This document shows positions 48,272-59,700 of a DNA stretch of 64,000 bases, one piece after another. Within the stretch, counting starts at the first letter, position 1; each line of letters starts with the position of its first letter. The position numbers and the translations under genes are program-made. The stretch is from positions 124,001 through 188,000 of the forward strand of contig WSUB01000006.1 of the NCBI GenBank assembly GCA_019633425.1, read 5' to 3'. This DNA is from Tulasnella sp. 424. Lineage: Eukaryota; Basidiomycota; Agaricomycetes; Cantharellales; Tulasnellaceae. The notes beneath the pieces were generated by a model. That model searched no databases, was not told the origin of the DNA, and worked only from the letters and a program-made list of their open reading frames with translations.

Positions 48272-51261
48272 CTACAAATCACGTTCTTGGTAAGGCGGGC
48301 GGCTTGCTCCTTGATGAGGCGAGGGATCGACCCTTCGCAGTAAGAAGAAAATATTTGCAGCCAGGGAGAGGATAAGCGCTGCAGCGCCAATAAGCATGCA
48401 GAGAGTTTGAGTTGAGATTTTGAGCGAAGACTGATCTGAAGTCACTGTCTTGTCGGCGCCCCCGAGCTGAGCGTTACTATCGGCGTCCCCTTTGATCGCC
48501 GATGCGTCCTGGCCGGTCCTAGAGCTCTCCTCGTCGACCACATCGTCTTCAGGATGGGTTTCTGTCGGTACGTTTCGCTTATCTCCTTGAGCACTCTCTA
48601 CTTCCGCACAACTCCCAGACGGATCCGTCGATGTCTCGGCGAGCTTCGTCCACTCTACTAAACCGCCAGGGGCCACATACTCATTCCCATGAGATGACGT
48701 TTCTCGTTGAGACGAGATGTCGGAGAGACCCTGTTGTGCCTGCGCATCGCCAGCTACGACGTCCTCGTTTACGCCAGCCTCGTTTCCTGTCTGAGGAGAG
48801 AGATTGGAGATGTTTGAGAGAAGTGCGCATACTGCGGGACGGTTCTGCGGGTCAAAGTCCCAACACTGAGGAAGTGTGAAAGCAATGAACCGTAAGGTGA
48901 GAGTAGATTCCGAATCCACGGCTTCCGCGTCGTTGGGAAGCAAGAGGCCAATGTCGCCGGGAAGTTTCCCCTCGTTGATAGCCAGGTAGAATTGGACGTC
49001 GCCAATGATCTCGGCATAGGGGATCCGGCCTGTTAATACCTATAAATGAACACCCCCCTCAGCACAAATTCGAAGATTGAACGCAAGCGTAATCTACCTG
49101 GAAAACCGTGCAAGCCCATGCCCATACATCGCTCTCCAGACTGTGCTTGCAATCACTATCCAGAAGAAGCTCGGGGCTCATATATCGCGGAGTTCCTTTG
49201 ACGCTCGTTGTGGTCACCAAGCCTGGCAAATCACCTGAGCCACTGACGAACGAAGCCAGTCCGAAGTCGCACAACACGGCGTTCATTTGCAGATCTATCA
49301 GTACGTTGGCCTACGGAAATTTCAGCTATGTGGGTCGCTGGATGGACAAGGTACCACTCACCGGTTTCAGGTCCGCATGGCATATAGCGGGATCAAAGTT
49401 ATGAAGGCATGCGAGCCCAGCAGTGATGCCCTTCACCTGCAAATAAAAACAGGTTCAGAGACCGATCACTTACGGTTCGGAATTTAGGCTTACAAAAGCG
49501 ATCCTTCGCTCGATATCAGGCTTGTAGCGCTCGATGTAATCCAGCACATTGCCATTGGCCATGAGGGCTGAGATCAGTAGTGGAGCTTCAAATTTGCCGT
49601 CCAAGTAGTAGCCAATGAGCTCCACAACGTTCGGATGTTTAGTTTTGGCCCATATGTTCAGTTCCCTTGCCAGACGCTAGGGGAATGTAGTTAGTGTAAC
49701 GTAGAGAATGTTATTCGATGCCTTGTACCGACCTTCGCTAGTCGGACACGTTCTCCGCGGGTCCCCACCGCCTTCAGCCTCTTGACCGCGACATCGCGGG
49801 GGGTCGACGACGCTTCGTCTAGAGTACCCAAAACGACCTCTCCGTAATTCCCTTCACCGAGTTGGGACCCGTCAACGATGCGCAGGCGCTCTGGAGGGAT
49901 CAAGAGGTGGGCCAGCTCTTCGAGTGTTGCCTTATCGGATCAGAAATCAATTACAATTTTCCCGATAGCAGATAACCTGAAACACGTACCACTACAGAAT
50001 CCCCAGCATCTTCCTCGAAAGAAAACATGAACACTTGATGGCGAAGGAGAGAGATTGGAGGCCGCTTCTTTGGCTCATACTCCCAACAGAGAGGTAGGTA
50101 GGAATGTAATAACCTCAGTGTGGATGCGTACTCTGGTTTAGGAGCATCGGGAACAAGACTAAGGAGCATGTCGGGCTGTCCAGGAGCTTTGCGTTGAATG
50201 ATGGAACTGAAAACCTGAAGGCCTCCTTCACACTCCTCAAATGGCCGTTTGTCGGTGAGAATCTGATCAGAGAGGGATGAACGTCGGGGTAAGCGGCCAG
50301 CCTGATTCAATACGTCATTCCGGAATGCACTTGCTTCGAAAGCAGCGCATCCCCAACCCCAGACATCACTTGCAACTCCTGCCGACTTGCCCAGTAATTC
50401 TTCCGGGATTTGATATTCGTCATCTTCATAAAAAGGAAGATTATAACTCTTCCGCGGCCCACAATCAAGCAGAACTGCGTTGAGATTCTCGCCAATCCGT
50501 ATGCCGCGCTGGAAGTGCCGTTAGTCAAGAGTGTCATATATACAGACATACACAGAAAACTGATCACCGGGTCTAAACTGCCGTAGCAAACTGGTGGATT
50601 TTGACTATGCAAGTAGTCTAATCCGGCTGCCACATCCCGGACCTTCCGATGCAAAAAATGAAAATTTCTCTTTGGAGATATGGAAGTGATTCACTCACAA
50701 ATCCAAGTCGCTGAGCTACTCCCACTGGAGTTTGGTTGAGAAAATCCCTGAGATTGGCATTGATCAAGTAAGGTGAAATTAGTTGGTCGATCTTGTTCTC
50801 GTGATTTAGGGTGTAGCCTAGAAGTCCGAGGACATTCGGATGCTTTAAGTCCTTCCAGACCTGGATGAATCGGGCAGCTTGCTGGGGGAGAGGCTGGAGT
50901 CAGCAAATAGACGAAACCGGCCCTTCCGCAAGGCTGACCAGGGTGTACACGAGGAAGAGATTTCGACCTCGTTTCACGATCACTTTCCTTGGCGGCTGAG
51001 AAGCTTCGTGTAGTGTCGCTAAGAATTCCTCGAACAGTGGATAGCTGGCGAGAGCGTCTCCCACAACCGTTAGCCGTTCAGGAGGAACGACGAGATGAGC
51101 GGTACCGTCCAATATCGCTTTCTATGAAGGCAACCAAGGTCTGATCTTGTCTGTAGACGAGCAAACGGTACACCCACCAGCTCGCTCAGTTCGGCAGTTA
51201 TGAAGTTGTCCGGAGGCCTAACAACCGTGGTCGTTATGGTCAAGTGCTCCACGGACGCCAT
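48272..51261 (-). CDS. K10: pseudokinase-kinase tandem protein with C-terminal membrane anchor
   Basis: Intact-looking copy of roughly 800 residues, next to the complete G-alpha gene. The N-terminus is MASVEHLTITTTV fused to ITAELSEL. Domain 1 (about residues 50-320): no Gly loop (DALASYPLFEEFLATL), β3 Lys kept in VIVKR, catalytic loop HG/YG-x-LDP, no DFG, DVWGWGC, then CWEYEPKKRPPISLL near its end. Domain 2: GEGNYGEVVLG (about 49865), DVAVKRLK, KHPNVVELIGYYLD, HADLKP (49363-49380), ANVLID, DFG (about 49262), GTPRYMSPELL, DVWAWAC, GRIPYAE and CWDFDPQNRP. An acidic linker and a membrane segment (LCMLIGAAALILSLAANIFFLL, about 48340-48405) lead to …YQERDL. The HADLKPxN loop fits a non-RD Ser/Thr TKL kinase. 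It is predicted to sit on a membrane with both domains in the cytosol. The partner and substrate are unknown. Confidence 0.83.
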
Positions 51262-52124
51262 GCTTGAAGTGGGGGACTACCTCGAGTCTGGTAATCGTGG
51301 TGTTCCGAACTATACTCTTGCGGTGACTACTGTAAAGGTGATGCTGATGGTTGAGAGAAGAGAAGGTACGGGCTATTTCCTGCCCTTCCTGATCAGAACG
51401 TGAGCCTCGAGGTGGCGATGGAAGTGGCTTTGATTGATCAAGCGCTCACACGGCCGGCACGACGCACTGCCCTCGTCTCGTCCCTTAGGGGTTTGCCGAC
51501 GTGCTCGAAACCGTCCACTCGCTTCGAAAGCCCAACGTTGCACCCAGAGCCCGGTGAGAAGACGACCTGAAAGTATGTATATATGGTTACAAAAAAAAAG
51601 GCAAACGAGCAAAAGTACTTCGATAATACTTGCGGAACCAGCGGAGAAACGGACGAGAGGCATGAAGAGGGGGGGGAGAAATAGACCATGGGATACGAAA
51701 AAGAAGAGATAAGGAGGGCAGAAACAAGGAGCGGGCGGCAAAAGGTGAAGTCGTGTCGAGGGGGATAGTAGCAAGGGGTGAGAGTCGAAATAGAAACCAT
51801 GGGCAGATTGAGAGAGAGGGAGAGGGAGAGAAGAAATGCGATAATAAAACCGGCGGGGGTTGGGTAAAATTTGAAAAAACGTCAAAAAGGCATGTGTGTC
51901 GAGGGGTGAGGGGGAGCAAAAACCAACTAATACGAGTATCGTAGGAAATAATAGCAAGAGAAGGACCAAAGGGAAGAACACTTGGGGACGATAGCGTGTT
52001 AGTCCATCGGTAAGAACGGTAACGAACTCGAGTAACCGCCACTCACCGAGAAAACGTAAAACGTGTAAATATTAGACAACAAAAACCAACAGGAGACGCG
52101 CCAGAAAAAGAAAGAAAAAGAAAA
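51262..52124 (-). promoter_or_regulatory. Upstream module of K10 / 3' flank of the complete G-alpha gene
   Basis: This is the intergenic region between the complete G-alpha gene and K10, and the likely ancestor of all the array's upstream modules. It contains the relic of old N-terminal codons (51262-51340), the 'agtatgtatatatggttac' box (51572-51590) next to a nine-base A-run, and a long CT-rich minus-strand tract (51600-51990). The G-alpha 3' UTR must also lie in its right part. No separate gene is supported. Confidence 0.5.
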
Positions 52125-53654
52125 TCATAGGATTCCAGAATCCCGTAGCGCGTTCTGTAATATTGTCTCTTTTACTGCGGCAAAGACAAGTCGAATCTAC
52201 GAAGCCAAGCACGGTTCGGGTCAGCGAAATGAGCGACTACTACCAACCAAAGAAAGACAGTACTCACATTGGAGGTGTCTGTGGCCTGCGTTAAACTAAG
52301 AGAGTGTCGAGAGAGAGCCCGTCAGTCGCGCCGTGCTCGTCCACAACCCCAAATAAAACTCACTGCGGATACACGCTCAACCTCGCCCTATTCGCCTGCG
52401 TAAACCTCCACAAGATATACTTGGCCGCCTTATTGATATCCGGTCCACCGGTATACTCAGGGAAATACCTCTCCAACGGCACTTTAGGTAACTTGGCTTT
52501 AAACACGTCGATCTTGTTCAAGAACAAGATGATCGACGTCCGCAAGAACCATCTCGAGTTGATCACGGACTCGAAGAGCACGAGAGATTCGGCCATCCGG
52601 TTTTGTTCTTTTTCTTCGAGAAGGACTTGGTCGTATTCGGATAAGGCGACGCAGAAGATGATGGACGTGACGGCTTCGAAGCAGTGGATCCATTTTTTAC
52701 GTTCGGAGCGTTGACCGCCGACGTCGAACATGCTGTACGTTAATTAGCAGTCAGAAACGAGGTGAAGCGGAGTAAGTCGGGTTCAACGCACTGTATCGAC
52801 AGCGTGCCCATGTTAAACCTCGTCTCGCTGATACCCGTCGTCTTTGCCCTCGCTCTCAGCACGTCGCTCTCATTCGGTATGTAATCGTTTTGCGCGATCC
52901 GTTGCACCTGCGAGAAGAAGTAGCTTGCCGAGTCCATGAGGTAGAATTCGGAAGAGTGGTCCATGACGGTTGCGATGATGGGGTCTTTCCATAGCGAGTC
53001 GATGGCGTTGGCGATGTCGGGTGAGAGACGGAACGATGCGTCGGACAGAACCTCATAATCAAGTATCTGCGCTGCGTGTGCCTGGGTTTTCGTGGAACGT
53101 GTGTGGGGTGGGGGTGTCGTCGTTTGATGGGTTGAAAGGGACGTCGGTGGGGAAGCGCGGATCGAAACGTCGGTCAGTCCGGATTGAACGGGGACACAGC
53201 GGTGCGCGCAGTGCCGGGCAACAACGCTACGTGCAGTGGAAGAGACAACGCACCCTATTAATACCCTCAACGCAATCCACACCGATCTTCTTCATTGCTA
53301 GCACGATATCCCTTGCTGAATCGACGAGGTTCTTGTATACAACGAGACGGAATACGGCCAGCTCGTCGGGAGTATATCCGTTCTGATGGATGATCTTCAT
53401 TTGCTTGACGATCGTGCTCTTGCCGGATTCGCCGGAACCTATTTTTGTTTCAAAACGTATGAATAGAACATTGTTGCGTATGTGGTCCTGGTTAGCGTCG
53501 AGTGGTACATCTTGGGAATGGGTTGTTGTGACGAACCCAGCAGCAAGATCTTGCACTCCTTTCTGAACCGCCGAGAGTCCTCTTCGATCTGCTTGTCGAT
53601 GGCCATACTCCTTTCCCGCTCGACTCTCCCATCTGTTGACACACATGCACCCAT
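52125..53654 (-). CDS. G10: heterotrimeric G-protein alpha subunit, complete (353 aa)
   Basis: Six exons can be joined with consensus splice sites (53537-53654, 53254-53438, 52792-53081, 52364-52732, 52268-52295, 52125-52196), giving 353 codons, the usual G-alpha length. It starts [10 protein letters not shown], with Gly2 for N-myristoylation and Cys4 for palmitoylation. Motifs are G1 GSGESGKST (residues 40-48), G2/switch [13 protein letters not shown]3/switch [20 protein letters not shown]4 NKID, and G5 TQATDTSN where TCAT is usual. It ends RDSGIL, without the Cys four residues from the end seen in Gi-like and many fungal subunits, so pertussis-toxin-type modification would not be expected. 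It would bind GTP and relay receptor signals at the plasma membrane. Its own 3' flank is the K10 upstream module. This is the only complete one of ten copies. Confidence 0.92.
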
Positions 53655-54364
53655 TGTTGGACAAAAATTACACAAGAGAGGTCCCCCGGTCGACGGTGGT
53701 TGGTGGTGGTAGGTGGTGACGTTGGTAGCGAAGAGAAGAGAGAGAGGGGTGTTGGGTGGAGACCGGCGAGAGAGGGGGGTCTGCGTGTCGTTTCGTCAAG
53801 GGCTGGGTGACGAGTTGTCCGAAAGGTTGCGTTGTTGCTTCTCGCGATCGTCGTCCAAAGGCCGTGCAATGGGAAACGGGAATTGTAGTTTAGACTGAAA
53901 TCCGCTGAGTGGTCGATATTAGAATATGGGAGATGGTGAGAGTTGCGAGAGCCGCGAAAAGGGAGCAAATGTCTGCTGAAACTTGGGGACGGGGGTTGGC
54001 GGACGTAGGATGGTGGGATGACGGAGGACTTGAGAGTGGGCTTAGAGTCGGTCTTAGGATCTTGAGAGTCGGATCAGAGTCCGGGAATACGTCGGAAGTG
54101 TACGCAGGCGGTGTTTACGGCGGCCCTTTGTACTTTGTAGTCAAGTGGGTTTCGACGACACACCCGACGAGTCGACAACGGCGGTGGCGAGGATGAAGGA
54201 CCTTTGACTGAGTGGTCTCGAAGGAGATTAGGAGGGTTGAGTGTGATAGGATTTTAGTGGAAGGGGTTTTACTTGCAGTCGAGACTGGGATGAAAAATGA
54301 TGAATAGAACCCAATATCTGATTTCTTTCTACGACCTTAGAGCCGTTAGGAACAAAGGAAGCAA
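53655..54364 (-). promoter_or_regulatory. 5' flank of the complete G-alpha gene
   Basis: This non-repetitive flank is pyrimidine-rich on the minus strand close to the ATG (CCACC/ACCACC tracts at 53690-53720, TCTC runs at 53725-53780), as expected for a fungal promoter and leader. It marks the right end of the tandem array: none of the pseudocopies contain this sequence. The 158-codon minus ORF crossing it is a frame shadow of exon 1 and the leader. Confidence 0.5.
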
Positions 54365-55385
54365 CCCTTCCTTCCACTCCAGCTTCCTTTGGGCGACCCT
54401 AGTGAAGCCACACATTGACCTCCAACGCGACACGCAGCAGCGCCATGCCATGCCATTGCCCACTCTTTTTGTGACCCACATCGAGAATGGAACAAGTCAT
54501 CTCAACACCGCCCATACGCTCCTTTGTTGATTCGCCATGATTGACTCTCTTGCGGCGCCGTATGTACATAATTATAATGCCAACGTTGTCTGATAAGCGT
54601 CGAAGTGAGTTGATGCTGCTCCATCCGGCAGGGAGTGGCGAATCACCCGAGGACGGTATAGTCCGCCGAAGCCGTCAGAAGTTCCCACTTTACTCTCCTT
54701 TTGGAAACGCGTCGGCCGTAATGCGCCCTGTTCCCGCTGACGTACGACAAGGGAGCTGTGGAGACACGGGGTTGAAACTAATATACGGCGAGCGCAGAGC
54801 CGTGTGGTGAGAGTGTGTGAGTGTGGTCAAAGCGTAGTGATCGCGTTGAATTAACCATCATTGAAAGCCACTAATGACTCTCGATGCATTAGACTTGTCG
54901 TGTTGGTAGTCACTTGCCCTTTATGAAACACTTTGGCCATAGGGGGGGTTTCTATTGATCACCAACACCCTTCTTTTTTGATTGTTTCTCGGCGAATCCT
55001 CATTATTGCCACTCCCTATTATCCACCAATTACTCCAACACCCTTCTCTCTTAAGAATGCGTATTGTGGGCAGTGATAGATTGAACGTGGCTTGCCCTGT
55101 GACGATCGGGGGGCTTGGGGCCCGGGGTTGGGCGCTCCTGTTCGACGCGCGCGCGCCATGACGTTTCAGGTACAGCCAACCTTTTATTCGCCCGGGCCCT
55201 CAACGCAACTTCGGCACGAACCCAACATGGCTCGAGTGCCTGAAAATCACAATTTTCGAGAACCTTCTCCGAGCCTCATCTCACGCTTTGTTGATACGAA
55301 GGGTTTCGGAGATTCCCTAGGCCGAAATTACTTACGGTGTCTCTGGAAAAGACCTCCGAAATTCGAATATCCTCTTATAAGGTTG
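54365..55385. repeat. Dispersed repeat A, copy 1 (uninterrupted)
   Basis: This roughly 1 kb sequence matches 61.85-64.0 kb in the same orientation. Shared blocks include 'cgcgacacgcagcagcg'/'cgcaacacgcagcagcg' (54428 and 61908), 'gtctgataagcgtcgaagtg', 'ggggttgaaacta' with 'atatacggcgag', 'ttggtagtcac', and 'gcacgaacccaacatggct' (55211 and 63900). Small indels and substitutions occur throughout. No reverse transcriptase or transposase frame is visible. It could be the end or LTR of an element or a segmental duplication; boundaries are approximate. Confidence 0.75.
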
Positions 55386-56639
55386 CTTCCATGAGGCCAC
55401 AACTCCTGAACTAATGTTGGCCTCGAAGTTGCATCTAAGAGATTTAGCGCACGCACAGAAAGCAAAGGTCCGGCGCTGGTCCAAGCGCGAGCAACCCACT
55501 CTGGCTTGCTCCTGCAGCTGTAAATTAGCGGTAGGTCGATCTTCAAGTGAATTGTGATGGATTTATGACATCCGTGTGACTAGAACTGAATTCCATTATT
55601 GCCATGGAGAGGAGGGTGCGGTTCGGCGGGATAGAGGGTGGGCAACCTTATGCAAGCCACTAGTGTGTATTTCGACTGCTTCGAATTCAAGACTCATCGT
55701 CATCACTACTCAGCTATAGTAGCATGTTCCCACAGATGAAGCGACTACTGAGCGAATAAGGATGTCACGAAGGAGTAGAGAGACGAAATTCGATGGAGAC
55801 TACCACCCGAAGCACGCGAAGGAATAATCCCAGTTCTGGTAACTACGTAATATTAGCATACGAAAAGACTATCAAAGAATGTCGGCTGGTGGAGGGGTTA
55901 ACTGGAGAGGCCCGAGGTATCGGATCCCGGGTGGCTGGGCGCCTGCGTCGAGTAACTATGTACCGAAGGGGGAGCGGTCTGACTAGTCCATTCAAAAGAT
56001 AAAACGGACCAAAGCTCCACGAGTCGACACCTATTTGCTGCCGTACGGCCAGTGCACAGTCGGTGTTAACGAGTCAGTGCTCAGTCAGACGTCACGCCCG
56101 GGGCCATGGGTCGCAGATCGCAAACTACAAAGGTGATGATATCACTACGAGAGAATCTGTATGTACAGCTCTACAGCCGCCTTTCGGAACCCGATTCGAT
56201 GTCATAGGACTTTGGAGGAAATCCATCGACTCCTGGATATTGCTCTTGCAGTTCAAAAGGCCTAGTCGAGTCTCATGATACATGAGGGAACCATTGGTTG
56301 ACTGTATCGCCGGCGCGCGTGATCAACTCGTCATAGAAGCCCGCAAATACCAGCCTAAGTGAAAAGGCCTTCCTGCACCGCCCTCCTTCTCATTGCACAT
56401 AATGCTCCCCAGTCTCCCACACCAGCTGAATTCAGGCCGGCAATGCTGCCGCCGGCTTCCTTCCACCTCTTGGTAGGAGTGATCCAGATTGACGCACCCA
56501 GGCACTCCGAGCGATGGCGTACCTCCGCGTCAACAATTCGACTTAACCAGGCCCAAGTTTCTCCCCGTAGTTGCAGTAATGAATTTCATTAGAACTCGTA
56601 CATATATCATGGTTACTTGGCGTCGGCACTGGCTGCCTG
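55386..56639. other. Intergenic region without recognisable genes
   Basis: I find no open frame with domain-like composition, no RNA gene and no repeat partner inside the window. It separates repeat A from the 3' end of the membrane/WD40 gene. Confidence 0.35.
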
Positions 56640-56735
56640 AGACGACTCGCCCTCCAGCCGACAGTCCACCCGAGATCTACGACTCGCCCTCCGGCCGAGG
56701 GTCCTCCTGAGACAACTCGCCCTCTAGCCGACGCT
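56640..56735. repeat. Short tandem repeat, about three diverged units
   Basis: The unit 'gactcgccctccagccga' plus a variable stretch occurs three times (56643, 56682, 56717). It overlaps the stop codon of the WD40 gene and encodes the acidic tail (RRLEGELSQEDPRPEGES). Copy-number changes would lengthen or shorten that tail. Confidence 0.7.
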
Positions 56736-59700
56736 CCGCCTGTTGTTCTTCGTTCTTCCAGACAATCACTCCTCCTCTCTCACACGTTGATACCACTATG
56801 AGACTCGTCGGGGAGTCATGTTTTACTGTGCATCGTATGGTGCTGATGTTGCTATAGTACTCGAACTTGTTCTGTATTTGTGCTCCTGTCAAAGTGTGCA
56901 GTAGGTGACGAGTTGCTCGATCCCATATATATATATTCGACTCTAGATTTTCGGGGAGGATCGTCAGTTACTTCAACTAGCAGGACCCAAGACGGGTGGA
57001 CCTACTCCCGTCCGTCGCCATGACGCACTCGTCCGATTCTCCGCTATTAGCCCACGCGAGCAGTCCCGTTAGGATGCTTCATCCAGCGAAACGTGTAAGG
57101 ATAAATGCCTACCAGAACCTGGCCCTTCCTAAAAAGGTCTTTTCATAAGGTTGTTCATCCGAGTCGTGTGGAGTAAACCTTCCGCGAAAAAGCAGTTGGA
57201 TCGTTCCCGATTCATCTCGAAGTCGCCACAGCTCGGGGAAGCTTCCATCTCCATAAGAAATTAGCGCAAATCGTCCGCTGCTACTGACGCAAACATAGCG
57301 TCCATCGGCCAGAATAGGTGCTTCGGCTACACTTCGCCCATGGTTATCTAAATCCTTCACTGCAAATTGCGGGGTACGAAATCAGTACAGATCATACTTG
57401 AATGCATTGAGTTAACTTGCGTATTAGCCAACGCTCGGCTAAAGCGGAATCGGGCCTCCTTGTTTGCTTTTTTGGAAGGGTCGATGCCCGGCTCCCAGGA
57501 GCTTCATCTTGGTACACGATGCCCAAAACCAAGACGAGGCTAATTGATCGACGTTAATTGTTACGCTTAGGCCGAGTATATAAGATAGTCTTACCCGTAT
57601 GAAGTTGTTCCTGAGGGGTGTGCCAGTGGGACACTTGCTATGTCAAGGGCATGCAAGGGAGACCGATGGAGTTCATAACCATCAATCTCCGATCCAGAGT
57701 GGGTATTCTACCGCTCGGATGGTCATTTAGTCATGAATCAGAGCGGTTTCGGGCCCTACTTACAAATATCCTGAGTTTCCGATTGATTTCTACCACAAAA
57801 CTAGGCAAAGATTGAAGCCAGACAGCGGGACCGATCGTGTCGGTGATATCCCTCAACGGGTTCAACGCCTCGGACTTATACGGACCAACCGCAAAGGCAT
57901 AGTGATTGTTAGCACATGATTATTCTTACCAATATGATACGAGTAGTCCTCACCGACTTCACATCCTGCACGAATAGTCCGTTCTTCTTGACAATAAGAA
58001 GTTGGGAGCTATCTGGAGACCAGACAAATCGTCCAATCGGGCATGGTATGACCACCTCGGGTTTCTCGTCGAACTTCCCAACTGCCCAGATGGCCACAGT
58101 TCCGTTCAGTTTACTAACAGCAAGTCGCGTTCGATCGGGAGAGAACTGTATATCGTGACCAGTCGGGTGAAAGACAGGCAGTCGGTGGCTTGGTTTAAGG
58201 TTTAGGAGTTCGTCTGGTCGGATGCACTGGGGTTCGCTTGTTTTGGAGCTTGTGTGTTCAAATTTAGGCGATTCCTTGGACTGCGCTCGAACCTGATCTC
58301 GAAGCCGGGGATCGACTATGAGCCTGTAAACTGCTCCGTGAAACTTGCCACGAGCTGGCGAGACCTTTCCGATGACTGGGAGCTATTCAGATTTCAGTTA
58401 GTAGGAGGTGTAGCTGAAACTGATAATCAGATTACCATCGGTAGTTCCAAATCCGGGATGTCGTAGTCATCGCCCCCTTCCAACAAGCCTAGGGCTGACG
58501 AATTCCTGCGGACCGAAGCCCGTCCTCCAAACCTATCCGCGAGAGGGCCTAGGATTCCAGAGCTCGGCTTTCCTGGGTTTTGAGTGGAACTTTCTTGGGG
58601 AAGATTGGATATCGAGCGATCGGCACCGGGACCGAAGTATCTGGTGATTCCGTTGACGAGCATTTGCCGGTATCCAACCGTTTTCTTTGGCGTGCCTTCC
58701 TTGGATTGCTTCCACGCCTGCCGTAGATCGCGTAGGGACTGCTTTTCTGCGCTCGGTTCGGTCCCGGCCGGAGCTTGTTCAACTTTCCTGCTTTCCGAAT
58801 GCCACCATTCCCGGGCTTCCCAACCAACGATAACAAGCAGAACTATAAACGTCGCACCTGTCATTGATGCGGCGCAGATCCTGACAGCGAGGGCGAGGTT
58901 GGCAGCTATAGTCCATCCGACAAGGCCGGCCGAGAACGCAAGGACAGCCCCGACCAGACAAACCATGGATGCATGGTCGAGACAGACTGACATCCAGACT
59001 GAAAATCGAGGATTAAGCAAATCATCTTTACGAGTTCAATGTACGCACTTGGTAGAGCACTTCGGGGCGATCTGCTGTGGGATTGCATGTCAGGAGGGCA
59101 GTTGACGTTGGACCCGACGATGTGCATAACTCACTACATCGCCGCTCTCCCTATTAAAACCGATGTCAATGGGACATTAAAATCGATTTTCAATAACGTA
59201 CAATGCATAACCAATTGTGAGTTGATTGCCGAGGCGATGCTCAGGATGAGCGATGAAATCCATAGGCCCATTACAACTATTGACAGGCTAAATCTTGTGA
59301 GGATACGCGCAAAGAGGCGGCTAGACCCCCTTACCTATCTTCACTCATGGAATACTGAATGGTAGTTGCCGTCACTGCCGAAAGAAAAGTTGCCTTCATG
59401 CCAATGGTAGCACTCGAATCCACCGCTCATTTTGACCAGCCACACGATACTTACCACACTCGACATGTTTTGAAATCTAAACTGGGACTTGTCTTGCGCA
59501 TTCCGAATTACGGTGACCCCTGTTAATACTCTTCGATTGGTAAGACGCCATCCAGTAAATTCGAGAACAACCAACCGCCTTCAGTAAATTTAGACAGCGC
59601 AGAGCCAATGTTGGCAACATGGGGCGCCATTTCCGTCATCACTTGGTCGACGTACTGGCGCTTCGTAGATGTTCTAATGAGAGTAGAACCTGAGATAGAC

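Noticed and set aside
53492..53968. Minus-strand ORF of 158 codons upstream of the complete G-alpha
   Set aside because: It overlaps exon 1 in another frame and the CT-rich leader; the G-alpha exon has a clear start and family match.
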